Of a DNA stretch of 64,000 nucleotides, positions 1-13,098 are shown piece after piece. The DNA is from Trichoplax adhaerens (lineage: Eukaryota > Placozoa > Uniplacotomia > Trichoplacea > Trichoplacidae). A model generated the notes under the pieces. It was not told the origin of the DNA. It saw nothing but the letters and a program-made list of their open reading frames with translations, and searched no databases. Each line of letters starts with the position of its first letter. Position 1 is the stretch's first letter. The stretch spans positions 1,173,830-1,237,829 of the forward strand of contig NW_002060943.1 of assembly GCF_000150275.1 (NCBI RefSeq). The letters run 5' to 3'. Position numbers and translations under genes: made by a program.

Positions 1-779
1 TTTGACTACGTTACTGTATTATCAGTATATTGTATAAATGATCTAATTTAAATATTTTTATTTTTGATTTAAAGTTGATCCGATTTACATTTTTATCTTC
101 GATTATCTACCAAGTATATTACTGAGGAAAAAGTTATTCATTTCCTGTATAAAAGTGTTAGTTATAAAATATAACCGAAAATTTAATACGTCATAACCAG
201 TGATACATTTGTGTATAAAATGACTATGAGTACTTTTAACTTATAGTTATCGCGATGATATGGACTCGTAAATAAAATTAAATCATTAATCTCGTGTCTC
301 TTTTACTTGAAATTTGAGTGCGATCAATTGTAATGTTTTTATTTCATTCGGTGGAATATACAGTATTTGCACACGTGCAAACATTGAAATTTTACAATCT
401 AAAAAATCGTCAATTTTGCGCTATGCTGAGGTGTACAGTAGTCACCGAAAATCGAAGCGTATTGGCATGTAAATACGCGCAATAGTAGATGCACTATGCT
501 TTATATAATAGTATTCTATTTCCAGTATATAATTATAATTGATCAACTGCAAGGTGAAGCCTCTCTGTTTACAATTATACAGTATTTGTAAATGCTTGTT
601 GAGTTGTATTAGTTATGGACACAGACTAATTCTAGAATAGATTTGCAATTCCATTACAAAAAGCAAATAATCTCATTTATTGATATTTTAATCTGATATC
701 TGAATATATTTTATATTTTAGAGCAATTCATAAAACAGTATAGGCCTATCAGTATAATACATTAACAGCAGTTAAGGAG
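1..779. other. AT-rich flank and 3' region of the mL37 gene
   Basis: No gene was recognised here. The stretch is AT-rich and has no splice-bounded coding segment that I can see. On the minus strand an AATAAA hexamer (plus-strand TTTATT at 676-681) lies about 100 bases beyond the stop codon of the adjacent minus-strand gene and could be its polyadenylation signal. Confidence 0.4.
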
Positions 780-1904
780 TTAAGCTACAGCTTGGGCTTT
801 TCTATCTCCTTTTCTTTGATAAAGCTGTTGTATTCTTCTATATTCGTCGGAGATGTTTTGCAAATCAATTCCATACATGATCGTTGATAACCATAATTGC
901 CAGCATTCTTGGTTGAACCTGATGATACCTTCTTTCTTCTTTACCTTTTGAAATAATGGTAATGAATGCTTAATCCATACTACATTTTTTATGCCTTCGT
1001 TATCTGCTAAGTTTAGGGTGTTTAACTGATAATAAATAAAGGCAAACATCCTGCCATTGGTAACAATTGTGTTCATAGCTAATGGATTATCTATTAACTC
1101 TTGGTCTGTTCTTATCTTATACTCATTTACAGCAACAGCTCGCAAGACAGCATGACTGTACATGATTGCATGGCTTAGGAGTTGCGATGTGGGTCGCGAT
1201 TTGGCTTTCAGATCGACGAGGAAGAGTGTATGAGGATAGGGGTAAGGGCTACCAGGATGAAATCCATAGGAAAGGTCTTTTTGAACTCGATATCGGGACA
1301 TATCGATAACAGGTGAGACAGGGGCTACGTCTTGTATCGGCTGATTGAAAGTGGATTCTATTTCATTTTTGGAGGCGAACAGTTGTAGCGGCTTAGAAGA
1401 GCATAATAAAAAGCCTGGATGTCCTCTTACAGCGATATGATGTCGACTTCTGCGCCAATCGGCTGCAATTTTAGGTTTAAATGTAAACGATCGGTCAAGC
1501 AATTCAGGGTATTTATGAGCTTGTGTGGCTACAACTCTTAGCATATTTTGAGTTAAGCTGGTATTGTGATATTCGCGTGTGGCAATCTTTTCTTGATAGC
1601 CATAGACACGAGATTGAATGACACAATCTTTAATAAAACCTTCCAATTCTTTCGCGATTGGTTGTAATGATTCTTGCGTAGGTAAAGTAGCAGGTAAAGC
1701 ATCGTCCGAGAGAACAGTCTTGGTTAAATACAAAGCTTGTTTTTCACCTTCCAATATCGTGACATGTGGGTGATAAACGTAAGCCGAAAAGGTTGAAAGG
1801 GTGCCCAAGCAATCTTTACGGTAAGTATATTTGACCCCTAATGTTCTCGTACGAGTGAGTGCTGAGATGGCAATACAACTAATTTTGGCCATTTCGCTTT
1901 GCAA
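780..1904 (-). CDS. MRPL37: mitochondrial large ribosomal subunit protein mL37-like
   Basis: Uninterrupted 374-codon reading frame, so a single coding exon. The C-terminal third carries the best landmark: a segment reading TNGRMFAFIYYQLNTLNL followed by NEGIKNVVW. This matches my memory of the mL37 family (human: F-QLNTTDLD-NEGVKNLAW); the related mL65/mS30 family shares QLNTL but not NEGxKN. The first 35 residues are basic and hydroxylated with no acidic run apart from Glu4, as expected for a mitochondrial presequence. Human mL37 is about 423 residues, so this copy is somewhat short. The first ATG at 1904 was chosen; an internal ATG (residue 5) would also work. It would act as a structural protein of the mitochondrial large ribosomal subunit. 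It is divergently oriented to the next gene with 1.7 kb between them. mL65 is the main alternative. Confidence 0.7.
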   Translation of the reverse strand: MQSEMAKISCIAISALTRTRTLGVKYTYRKDCLGTLSTFSAYVYHPHVTILEGEKQALYLTKTVLSDDALPATLPTQESLQPIAKELEGFIKDCVIQSRVYGYQEKIATREYHNTSLTQNMLRVVATQAHKYPELLDRSFTFKPKIAADWRRSRHHIAVRGHPGFLLCSSKPLQLFASKNEIESTFNQPIQDVAPVSPVIDMSRYRVQKDLSYGFHPGSPYPYPHTLFLVDLKAKSRPTSQLLSHAIMYSHAVLRAVAVNEYKIRTDQELIDNPLAMNTIVTNGRMFAFIYYQLNTLNLADNEGIKNVVWIKHSLPLFQKVKKKEGIIRFNQECWQLWLSTIMYGIDLQNISDEYRRIQQLYQRKGDRKAQAVA

Positions 1905-3572
1905 TGATCTGGAATATGTTGCAGTGATTAATTAAACTTCATGGAGGAATGAGACAACGGTCTTGATCGTTCAGAACGCGTGCTGCTGTTTCCGTATACT
2001 GCACCATCCAGTCAGAGTCGAAATGGGTAGTGGGAAAGCGCTTGGAGTAAGAGATTTCCGACTGACAGACGGGCATTGGTACTGAGCATACTCAGTGAGC
2101 GATCTAGAGTTCCAGGGTACAGTACACGTCCAGACGGTATACAGTACTGTAGTACTATACACTGTACACTGTATAGTGCTGATTACCAGTCTGAGTCATA
2201 GTGTACTGTATAGTGTATAGAACAATACTGCCATACTCTACTGTACCAGTGGTCAAGAACCAAGAAGTGCACCATGGACAAGGAGAAATTCCGATCTTCT
2301 GTAGTGATCTATGACTGCACGTTACCTTTGTATAGCAAAATTGGCGTTTATTAAGATATGACGCTGTGGATGTTGTATAAAACTGAAATTTAACTACCTA
2401 TTTCAAATATATAGCTCATATCCTGTCGATTGATATGAGTTTTACTCCAAACTGGTCAATGCTTCTCCATTTATTCCATTTTTCGTCAGTATCTGTTCTG
2501 TAGTCACTGGCAGAGTACAGTACAGTATACTGTACTCTACAGTACGTACTGTAAAACTGTACTGTAGAGAGGCAGCGATACTGTACGTGTACAGCGTGTT
2601 TCGGAATGTGTTGCAACGAAATCCATACAAATTTCTATAAATTGTTACGTAACTTTCCGGGTTTTTTGGGGAGAAGAAAGCCTATGAGTTGAACGGTATG
2701 GATATGAGATGCATGTTGTACTCGCGCGCGCAATCGTAACGCAAATGTTCATCAAAGTTCAATGTTGAATTCACTATTTCCATAGTTTATTTGCTATCAG
2801 TATTTTGTACTGTACTGTAGTATGATGAATAAGAAAGCCCCCAAATTATGACCATGGACAGACGTACAGACAGTGAGATGATAGAAAGTCTTTTCGAACT
2901 TTTTGATTGCAAGATTATGAATGATCTTGTGACTTTCACTTGAAAATCCTTCTAGAAGTGTTCAAAGCTACTTCATCTGACATTTTAACATCACCATGTG
3001 ATTAATTCATTCCATTTCACGGTAGAATACTGACCTTAGTTACATAATTAATAAGATGCTCTAATAAAACATCACCGACTAGAAAACTATCGATCAATGA
3101 AAGCGATTGTGGAGAGACATTCAAGTACATACGAAATCCCCTTCAGAAAGAACACGATTGCAATACTCTTCAATATGAAACACCAGCCGCTTTTGATACA
3201 GTAGACTATACATTGATCAAAGGACAACGCTATTGACAATAATACAATAGGATAGTGGAGTGATTGTATTCAACTTTCCTATTGTGAACAAATAAACTCA
3301 TTTTGATTGGTCCATTCCGTTGCCATTACGACGGTCAAGGATACTTGTTACTCCAGTCAGTACGTTTACTATTGATGTTATTCCTTATGACCTATTTTAG
3401 TTGCCATTTGGATAAGATTATTGAAGGATCAAAAATAAAGTCACTTGAATACATCTAAATCGATCTTAGATTAGATTAAGATAGTTAGAACAATTACTTA
3501 ATTTACTTGATAAACGCTTGCTTACCCACGGTATCATCTCATCGAAAGACGAGGAATCCATCAATCGCAACG
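1905..3572. other. divergent intergenic region with GTAC-palindrome cluster
   Basis: This region separates the mL37-like gene (minus) from the CXorf65-like gene (plus) and must hold both promoters if there is no hidden exon. Small open frames here are driven by the repeat described separately at 2115-2825 and by chance. A short GC-rich patch with alternating CG (CTCGCGCGCGC) lies near 2720. I see no further exon supported by splice sites. Confidence 0.4.
2115..2825. repeat. cluster of overlapping GTAC palindromes (TACAGTACTGTA type)
   Basis: Repeated, imperfect runs of TACAGTACTGTA, GTACACTGTAC and TACTGTACTG occur at about 2115-2215, 2510-2600 and 2805-2825. GTAC recurs at 5- or 10-base spacing and the runs are self-complementary, so each could form hairpins. 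The cluster lies just upstream of the minus-strand mL37-like start, and the same motif family returns upstream of LRRC58 at 47.2-48.8 kb. Function is unknown: it could be a satellite-like repeat, a mobile-element remnant or promoter-associated sequence. Confidence 0.7.
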
Positions 3573-5128
3573 ATGTTTATTAAAGTTCGCTATAGCGGTA
3601 AGATTGAGATGGCGAGTGGTAAACATAGTTGTATTCTTATAAATAGGATGCAATTATACATCAACAAAATAAAGTCTAGACAACGTTAACAATATAGAGA
3701 GGCATTTTTTTATTGATATCGTCGACGAGTATTCGACATAAGAGTAGATATCCGTCTTCAGTCTTGTATATTTTAAAATACAGTATAAAAGTAAGCATAT
3801 TCTCTATCGTATCCGTCAATTTCTAGATAGCAAAGAAGTAATCGTTAATCCTAATTGCCGTGTCTTTGTATTACTTGAAAGTTTAAAGAAGACTTGTTCA
3901 CTAGAAAGTGATGGTAAGTAACGTGTTGCATGAAAATGTAGACATCTTTATTCTTCTATCCTTGATTAGTATAGCCCTCAAGTTTTATTCTATTAATATT
4001 GGCCAATTACGCTTGCTTATTGTCTATAAAATTACTTTACCTTTTATTGGTATCCTTGACTTAATGATTGATCGAATGATATTACCACAGTTACCGTCGA
4101 TTTATCTGACGAAGAGGGCAACGTAAAATTTTTAAGCGATTCTTTGAATAGCTATGCTAATGAACATCTGAATGAGCGAAGCAGCTACATCTTAATCAGA
4201 GTTCAGAGTAAGTACAAGCATATCTACCCTCATATTATTGTACAGTATGTCAATAGAGTAAGTCTTCGACAAGGCAAACAAACATTGAAGCTGGGCGACG
4301 ATAACCATCATTACTAAACGAATGACTCAATTCTCTTAAGTAACCTACTTAATAATATAATTATAGTTATGGAATGAGTAATAATTGTATTCAAATTTGG
4401 TATCATGCTTATTAGGTAGTAGTTGTATCGCTTAGTGGCATATCGTATCATACAATTGGAATAATACAATTTGCATACACTTAAGAAAAGTCTTCTAGAT
4501 TAACTTCATAGTCATAACGACTACTGTTAAGAATGAAATTTTGAAAATTATTTAGAATCATCTAATGATACCAAAAATTACGTTCCCTTGCTTATCGATG
4601 ATGAAGTAATCAATGAAGAATTCCTAGGTAAGCATTACAGTATGCCAGTATCGATAACCCTAATAGTCTTATTTTATTGATTGTTTAATTCCATCTTTAA
4701 CATTTTATCACTTTATATCTCTTGCTTAATTACATATTGATCATAATAAGAAATTAAGTACAGTATAGGCCGGGCTAAAATAGTGATATACTGATGATGT
4801 AAGCGTTATTACAGAACTGGAGTATCACATATGGACTTAATGCTTACTCTTGTACTTATTTTGAGTAGCACGCTTGCAACCTAAAATTACCATCGAGGAA
4901 TCAGCTAGTATGCAGAGTCTTACGACTAAGGCATTAGCCCCTCAAGCTCGACGAACTAGTTGGTTTGTCGGAAAGAAATCACGTAATGGGTCAAATAAGA
5001 CGAAATCGATCAATGAAGCAAAATTGAAAACTGGCCAGGACAAAAGTACCACAGAAAAAAGATCGACATCACAAATTGGTAGGAAAATTAAATCTCCATC
5101 AAGAGAATTTAAGGCAGGTAATGCTTGA
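3573..5128 (+). CDS. CXorf65/C22orf15-family small protein, five exons
   Basis: Spliced by hand: 3573-3673, 3882-3913, 4091-4207, 4556-4627 and 4869-5128. This gives 193 residues with consistent phases. The protein starts MFIKVRYSGK and continues with HSCILINRMQLYINKI, then DVTVDLSDEEGNV, NERSSYILIRV and NYVPLLIDDE. I recall C22orf15 as starting MFIKVMFGAG with TSCRLVNL, AEDGNL and KERAIYVLVR, and CXorf65 as having TIDLCDETG and FVPLL. Order and spacing agree. The N-terminal part resembles a ubiquitin-like fold; the last 70 residues are basic, Ser/Lys-rich and probably disordered. Donors are GTAAGT or GTAAGC except exon 1 (GTCTAG), the least certain junction. The last acceptor is a NAGNAG pair (GAGTAG), so one residue may vary. 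Molecular function is unknown to me. Confidence 0.75.
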
Positions 5129-8100
5129 TAAATAAGGAGTGCTTGATGAGGTAAAGAGGTTGATCTCAGGTTAACAAGTAGCAATAGCTGCTTAATAATT
5201 AATATAAATCATTGTTTCATGGCTATATTGTTAAATCGATTATGCCTATGGCTGTTAACTATCTGATATATTTTTGATATTAATATCACTGTTTATAAAA
5301 TTTACTTCATAATATTGGCGCATTAGGCGTAAATACAATAATAATCAAGGATATCAGTCCGTTTATCTTATTACAGTATCATAAGATATATGAATCATCA
5401 GATACTCAAAAATATAAACGTTTATGATTTGAACTTAAATGATATTTAACCCAGATATTAAGATTCATCTTTTCAAGTCATTTCTTCAAGATAATACCTT
5501 TATAATTTTGTGTCATATTTATTCCGTAGTCAAATCTATTTTGATATAATGATGTATAAATTTGATTTATGTGACTACTATCTATTTTGTATTGCAATGG
5601 TGAGTCAATCCATTTAAAGCCAATCTTGGCAAGAAGCGGTATTCATATAATGTAACGTAGTTTTAACCTAGTATTGCTTAATTTATTTATCTGCATAAAG
5701 TAAAAGCCTATAAACGTGATTTAGTCAAGTTTAAACTCCTATTTGAGAGGAGTAATCATTAAATTTAATAAGTTATTCATTTCTTTGCTTAGATTGGATT
5801 TAAGCATTAAGTTATTGATATTACTTTTGTGATAACTAGTCCTGAGGCCATCTACCATCGTCAATGTCATGTTTAAATTTCATTTTTGGCAATCGAACCC
5901 ATTTAATCGTGGGTCATAAACATGTACGATTAAAAGCCCTCAATAAATTTTATATTATATGCTCCATCATTACTCTTTATTCAGATATCTGCTACTACTG
6001 AGTTTACAATATTTGGACCCTGTGCTGTAAATACTGTTAGAGTGTTAATGGATTTTTTACATTAATTTCGTCATCAAATATAATTCGATTTTGATTTTGA
6101 TTCTTACCCAGATATCGAAATTATCAATTATAAGGTTATAACTAGCTGAACAACTTAAATTTTAGATCACAGCTTTCCATTAAAGGATAATTTGACTTGA
6201 CATGCCTGTTAATAATTGACATTAAGCAGAAGTTTTTTAGGTCAAGCGTTATTATTATTTAATTAAAAATCCTGAGAGTTTAGTAGTTTATTTTTTGCGC
6301 CTTTTATGAGATTGTTGCAGCGAGAAAGATATGCTGGACAGATTTATAAAATTGTTGACGCTACACAGTTTTTCAATATTCTGGGCCGGCTAATGACAAC
6401 CAAGTAAATTACAATAACTTTCTCTCTCACTAAATTTTTAAAGTTTTCTACGTTTTTTTAAGACTATCGTCAACGTTCAATTAACTTTACTACTTTAGAT
6501 TCTATTATATATAATGGTAGCAAATGAATCATATCGGTTTTGTACCAGCATTTGCAATTCGAATACAACTAAGAGTCACAAATGTCTGATTACACACTCT
6601 TATTATTGCTTAGTCTGTGTTAAATCCTTTATAAAAACAATTTTATTTTCAATAGCAGTTTTTAAGAACGTAAAATAGAAGGTTTGGACTAGCTATAAGT
6701 TTCTTAATTGAAATGAAAGTCTTAGAAAGAAATTTAATTTCAAGCAGATATACCCGGGCTGATTTAATCTTTTTGGGGTATTTCTGTGTAAGACTACAGG
6801 TGTAAAGTTTTCATATTCATATTCAGTACCTCATCAATGAACGAGTCGTTTAATATAAATTTTTCTAATTATTTCTGAAAGAATAAGGACAAAGTAAGAG
6901 TTGGAGTATTTTAAGTTCAATTACAAGGCTTTGCTAACGTACCCTTGAAAGAAGAACATAGATTGGCTGCAAAAACTGAGTACTGGTTTAATTCTGAATT
7001 ATTAAAGCAGACAATTAATAGTTATGAAATTAACGTCTAGCAGTTATAGTCAGCCTATACATCGGTATACTGAAGCACTGTAAGTATGTACTATATTCAT
7101 AACAAGCAATGCATACTTACAGAGCAAATAATCAATTAGTGCATGTATCATGAGATTTATGAATTTATATCAGCAATGAAGGCATGCTACTTTACAAACC
7201 ATATTTTATTATAAATCAAATTTTATTGTAAATGTGTATCCCAATTCTCTTTCGCACTAATATTCTATACGTACAGTATGAGAGTATAAGTGTCAAATGC
7301 ATTAATCGTGTAGTGAACTTATTTATATTTAATTTATCATACGAAACATACTCTATTTACTGGGTATATGCATAACCAGTAGCTAACCCTCTTTTATTTA
7401 GCTATTGCTCTTACTTGTCGGTCAACATTGCCTATAGTTATGGCATATTGATTTATAGAGATTATAGCTTTGGTACCATACATAAATTTTATTAATATAC
7501 TGCGTACGATTGTATAAATATAGAACTATAGCTGTAGTGTATAATTATTGTATAAAAATACACGATTTAAGCTGCTTTTATCCTGCATATAATTACTATC
7601 CGCGTATGACTAATCGATTTCTATCTACTTAGTCAGACGTAATGACTTGTGTGGAATTATTACTAGTGATGATATCATATTTATTTTGAACTCTAATTTT
7701 TGGTAAGTGAGCGATTAGAATCAGTTTGGTCTAATTTTTTATTTATTAACTATAATTATAACCTACATCCATGGCAATCTACGTGTTAAAAAACCCATGC
7801 AATCATTTGTGTTTTACAAAACTCATATACGCTGTAATGATTGAGTACAGTAAAGCTATTTATGACTGCATGCATATGTGTTGGATCTTAATTGGAAAAT
7901 ATTTATAGGGAATACTAAGAAATTGACAAGTATCGTAAATATATTGAGAACATTTTCTAATAACTAGTTAACACTAGTATAATTAGCTACGTTCTATTGC
8001 TTATACGTTATTGTTATAAGCTATCTTAAAATGCACCTGCATATCACAATTGAGTACAAACAAGCTAAATTTTAGCCAGCTGATTTATTCTCATAATCTT

Positions 8101-8505
8101 AACTACGTATTATTAGTTGTTAGTTATACACTTACGTTGTCATCACTAACTATTTTGATTGACAACTATACATTTGATGGAGAATAAACAGTCTAATTGT
8201 TAATATTAATTTCTGTTTGACTGAGAAAACGGCGATAATCAACCTCAAAGGTATATTACTCATTTAACTTATTATCTACTTTTAAATTGTAATAATTCTA
8301 ACAATTTATAACATAATAACTGATAGATGCATTCAATTCTTATAAAAGTTAATATTCTTTCAACAATTCCATAATTCGTGCTATTAACATTGAGTATGAT
8401 CTCATCATAAGATTAAATAAGAATTAAATGCCAAGGAATTCTAAGTCAATGAGGATGCCTAATGGACATGTAATCATTATCATTTTTATCGACATAAGAA
8501 AGCGA

Positions 8506-9240
8506 AGATAGCTTGAAAGAACTTCTGTCCACGATAACATATTTATTTGATGTTTACGTATTTACTTATCCCGTTTTCTGAAAGACTATGACAACGACTA
8601 TGCATTACGGTTTACGTTATTGATTAATATATCAAATAACTGTTGATAACTTGCGCTACATATAGATGTGATATGGCTAAGAATCACTTCCGTTCATAAT
8701 GACATATTTAAAAAATATGATGTAGTATTGAAGTTGATACCCGCTCTATTTCCGTATAACCAGAGCAGTAACCAGCATACTACAATTTACAATATTATTG
8801 TAAATAAAAATATCAAATAGCTATGGGCTACATCGTATAAAAAGGCGTACTCGTATAGCCTTGGGAAAAGATCTATTCAGAATGACTTATTAAATTAGAG
8901 TAGTGTAGTATTCGAATATTTACTTTGCTTATTTTAGGAAGGCTACGACAATAATCCTTCTATAATATCGCCAAATTTGACCTTAAAAATGGTACCAGAC
9001 ACCAATCTATAGATTGAACTATATAGAAAAGTCTATATAGCCCAGAAAAACGCTCCTTCATATTTACATATTTTATCAGGGTTACATATTATTCAGATAT
9101 TTATTTACCTTATTTTCTAGTAGACTAAGACAATAGTCAAAGTGATAGCAACCACTTAATTTACTTATAGAAAAAAATGAATTGTAAATGCATGTGCTCA
9201 AGAAATTATGGATAGTTACAAGCGGGGGCGCTATAGCCAG
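8506..9240. repeat. diverged tandem array, unit about 165-182 bp
   Basis: Four degenerate copies can be aligned by eye. Each begins with an ATAGC-like block at about 8506, 8672, 8854 and 9035 (ATAGCTTGAAAGAACTTC, ATGGCTAAGAATCACTTC, ATAGCCTTGGGAAAAG, ATAGCCCAGAAAAACGC). In copies 1, 3 and 4 it is followed some 50 bases later by TTTACTTATCCCGTTTTCTG-like and GACTAAGACAATAGTC-like blocks (8550-8600, 8915-8960, 9098-9140). A fifth start may lie at 9229. Spacings are 166, 182 and 181 bases. The copies are old and much mutated. Confidence 0.6.
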
Positions 9241-11269
9241 CATAGTTGATATGTTGACGTAATTTGGAAAATAAATTTACATTACGACTAGACAAAGTCA
9301 AGAAATGATTACTCATGATTCACACTATTTGTATTTCGTGTTGCATACCCATAATTTCAGTTGTAATAACAAACTTTACTATAATACGGTATCCTCAGAT
9401 ATGCAAAAACTAATATTTAAGGTATACTACGGATGTCTTCACCCTATAATATTCATGAATACAGTAGTAAAAGATCAAAGTCCGCCATTAATATGTTGTC
9501 CGTGGATATCAGCTAATTTTATAACAGTTGCCTAATCGATTGTATTAACTACATCGCCTTTATAATAATACTGTATAGATATTATCAAGACTAATTACGA
9601 TTAAGTTTGCTCTCGAGGAAGTAGTAGTTCTCAATTATATTTTTTTCTTGTACCAGTTCCTACAGTAAGAGCTGATCTTAGAGAAAAAATTGAATCATCC
9701 TGTTATACAGCGAGTACTATTTGGCTTAATAACAGCAACATTTTAACCCGTAAATCAATTTCAAATCACTTCCGCATTTATTTAACAATTTTCTTTTCGC
9801 TTGGCAACCTTACCAATAATTGCTATCCAAAAAAATTGATGATAGTCCTATAGGACTAGAAGAAAGCTGTCATCGCTAAAGGGTCCAAAATGCGGTTTAA
9901 CTGATTGTTATGCTATTTCATTCTTAATGACAAAATTATATTATGCGGTTAAGATGAATGAATAGAATTACGATATTTTAAGTGATGCAAGTAGAATATT
10001 TTTCTTACTACTACATACTGATGAGCTTTATTGATTGACGACTGGATTAATTCCATGTGGTAGCCATATGTTGCTGATTACTGAGCATTTTTGAAAAATA
10101 GTTTTATTATTGACTGTGTGCATACTTTTTATTGATGGAAACATACGATAGCAAGTAACTGATTCATCACCGATAAAACTGGAATTATAAATAGGATCCC
10201 ATTGCATTAGTTGGCTATTGATTCATTCTTCTTCTTTTATTCTGTTATTTTAAATATAGCCACGGTATAATAAGGGGAGGAGGCAATTATGATATGATCT
10301 AAATGGAAGAAATAGTACGAGAACATAGAAAAAATCGAAACAGATAGAGTGGATAGCGCTGGAAAACATCAGCTGTATTATAGAATTAATGAACTAATTG
10401 ACATTAGAATGGCAAAGCCATCCATCAATCTTTCATTATACCTCATCAATATTCAAATTATTGCATACCATAGATCAATACAACAGTAATATCCTTCAGG
10501 TGGCTTAACTCATTTCGATCCTGTTTTACAATACTTTTAATTGAATATCATTTGCATTAGTTATACAATCTCGTGAATTGGGATTGTATTAGTACTCTGC
10601 CACTATTATTATAGTAGAACTAAGCAAACGGCCACGATCATCATTCTTGCTGGAACATTGTCTACACCCTCTATCATTCCACTGGCTACGGACAATCTAT
10701 GGACAAAAATTCTTTTTCAATCATTAAATAGACTCAGATATTACCCATAGATTGCCTATACTAGTTTATCAATAGCATTATCCCTTATTTTTCCTATTAT
10801 GATTACTATGCCCTTATATTATCATTGGAATTTATGATTTTATCATAATTAATTGCCTCACAAGACATCTTGTAAGTAACAGAGAAAAAATTTTCTTTAC
10901 CTACCTTGTAATTTGCATTTATTTTAGAGGATTTGAATTGATCATGTATTCATACTTGTAGAGTCAAATTTAATGCGTTCATGTCAGAAAGTAATATTAA
11001 TACTCCTTGATAACCAGCTATTGGGAATAATTATTTAGCCTTTCGACCGGTATTTTTTTACTGCCGTTTACTGTAATAGTGATCTTCGAGAATCGTCTGC
11101 ATACCACGCAATATTTGCGATAAGATGATGAAATTTTTATAACTACTTTCACGTTATAGTCTTTGGTTTACAGAAGGACTATTTTGTGATTAAGATAAAT
11201 TTATCTATCCTACTCTAGGGTATTAACTATTTATTCTAAAGATTTTTAAAATGATAGCAATATAGTCAT

Positions 11270-12900
11270 AATTTCGTTCATCATTTAGAAACATTTTATT
11301 TACTAATACAGTCATCCAGTGCCGTCGGTATTTTTGTTAGGAAGGAATGTCCTTTCATACGTGTATTCGTTTACTCTTATATTCTCATTTTCTTTCGCGG
11401 CTTTAATGGCAACATTTCAAAGTATCAATTTAATGGATTGGCTTATATTTTAATCCTTACCATATCAGATTAAAATTGAGTTAATGTAGCGAAAATCATT
11501 TAATTTTACTTCTTCTGCAAACCATTTAATCGAAGCTATTTAGTACTAAAATATCAATCATTTGGAAGAAGTACATCGACCGACTAAGTCATTCTTTCTT
11601 CCACCCTTTTAATAGCAACATTTCAAAATATCATTTTAGTGAATTGGTTTATGTTTTAATCCTTTTTAAAAACAGATTCGGATTGAAGTCGTGTTGTAAA
11701 AATCATTTAACTTTTTCTATAAGCCATTCAATCACAACTGTATAGTAGTAAAATATCAATCGTTTGGAATATTTAAATCGACCGGTTAGGTTATTCTTAC
11801 TTCGCCGGTTTTAATAAAGTAGTTTAACACACTACTTCAGTATAATAGCCTACTGTATATTATTTGTAAATAACTAACTGTAGATTGCGTTATGGTCGTG
11901 AAATCAATTTTCTAATCCTAAGATTAAACTTCTAACTCATCAACAGTTAAGAAAAATACTCTTGGTCATTGTCCAAACTAAACCACTACATTACTATTTA
12001 TGCACTTTCATACAAAAAAATACTCTAGACTTCTAATTTGATGCGTTGACTACGTATTAATCCTGTTAGAGAGTAAGTTAAAACTAGTATTTGCAATTGA
12101 AACCGTTTAACCTATGCTCCTACTGTAAATTTATTGATCTTAGATTTATGCATAGTGTCAAATCAAGTATTTCTAACGAAAAATACTCTTCAATATCCAT
12201 ACTAGTCTATTAACTTATTTGCTAATTTTCAAAGCGATATACCACTAAATAATATTTTATTACATTAAGGCCATAACTTAGTCTTTTTCAACAGTATATT
12301 AAATTGGTTGTTGCAGTTGAAAGTATTTCATTTTTGTCTTTGTCCTACGATTTCAATCATATTTATACACTTAAACATCGGTATATCATCGTTCGCTAAG
12401 AAAGAATATTCCAGATCACCGTTCATGTAATCCCTAGCCTATTTTGTACGTCTTATCAATCTTAATACCAATACTTGAAAATAAGGCTTTGATCCATTGC
12501 TTTACATTTTTAACCTTCACCTATGCTAGAAGATTGGATTTTTATAGTTGAATTTGTCTAATCTTTCCCTTTATAATAGAAATCATATTCATACCTAAAC
12601 TACGACAATATCAATCATTTAATCATTAAGGATAAATATAATCATATTCGGATATCAACCATATCAATTTTGCTAACTTTTATTTCTTTGATCGTTGATT
12701 TGAAAGTAACGATTTAAAATACTTTTCTGATTGGTTGGCTTCCATTTATCCCTTCTTAACTGCAATTAAAATCAAATGAATTTATCTTTTCTACTGCATA
12801 AATCTGTATAAACTACAAGGTCATGCCAACACCATTCGTCATAATCATTTACTTTGACATAAATAGTAGTCGATCTGTTAGCCTTTAAACTGCTCTAAAT
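11270..12900. repeat. diverged tandem array, unit about 206 bp
   Basis: The clearest pair begins at 11403 and 11609: both read TTAAT(G/A)GCAACATTTCAAA, then a TGAATTGG or TGGATTGG block, TTTTAATCC, AAAATCATTTAA, and AATATCAATC(A/G)TTTGGAA. The offset is 206 bases. Weaker copies of the CCATTCAATCA and AATATCAATC blocks seem to continue to about 12.9 kb. The sequence has no protein-coding texture and ends just before the signal-peptide exon at 13099. Confidence 0.6.
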
Positions 12901-13098
12901 ACTTGGAATATTCATGATGTTAACTTCTTATAAAAGTACGTTGTGTTATATGAAAGATTATTTCACTCTTTTTCAATCTAATGTTCAATTTATCTTCGTG
13001 GTTTCCTTGTTAGATTTGCGACTACCGTCTTGGAAAACAAGATTGGTCAATCCCACTTTTATTTTAAGTAGATAAATTTCCTGCATCGATGTTTCAAA

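Larger units (their letters stand above)
5129..13098. other. gene-poor AT-rich interval
   Basis: About 8 kb with no coding exon I can support on either strand. Open frames are short, have poor codon texture and no matching splice sites. What structure exists is repetitive: degenerate tandem copies at 8.5-9.24 kb and 11.27-12.9 kb, listed separately. The rest appears to be unique AT-rich sequence. Confidence 0.5.

Noticed and set aside
1971-2630. Several 60-odd-codon frames on the minus strand
   Set aside because: They run through the GTAC palindrome cluster and translate to YSTVQYCTV-like repeats; they are products of the repeat.
9305-9535. 76-codon frame on the plus strand
   Set aside because: Random composition, no splice or start context, no recognisable motif.
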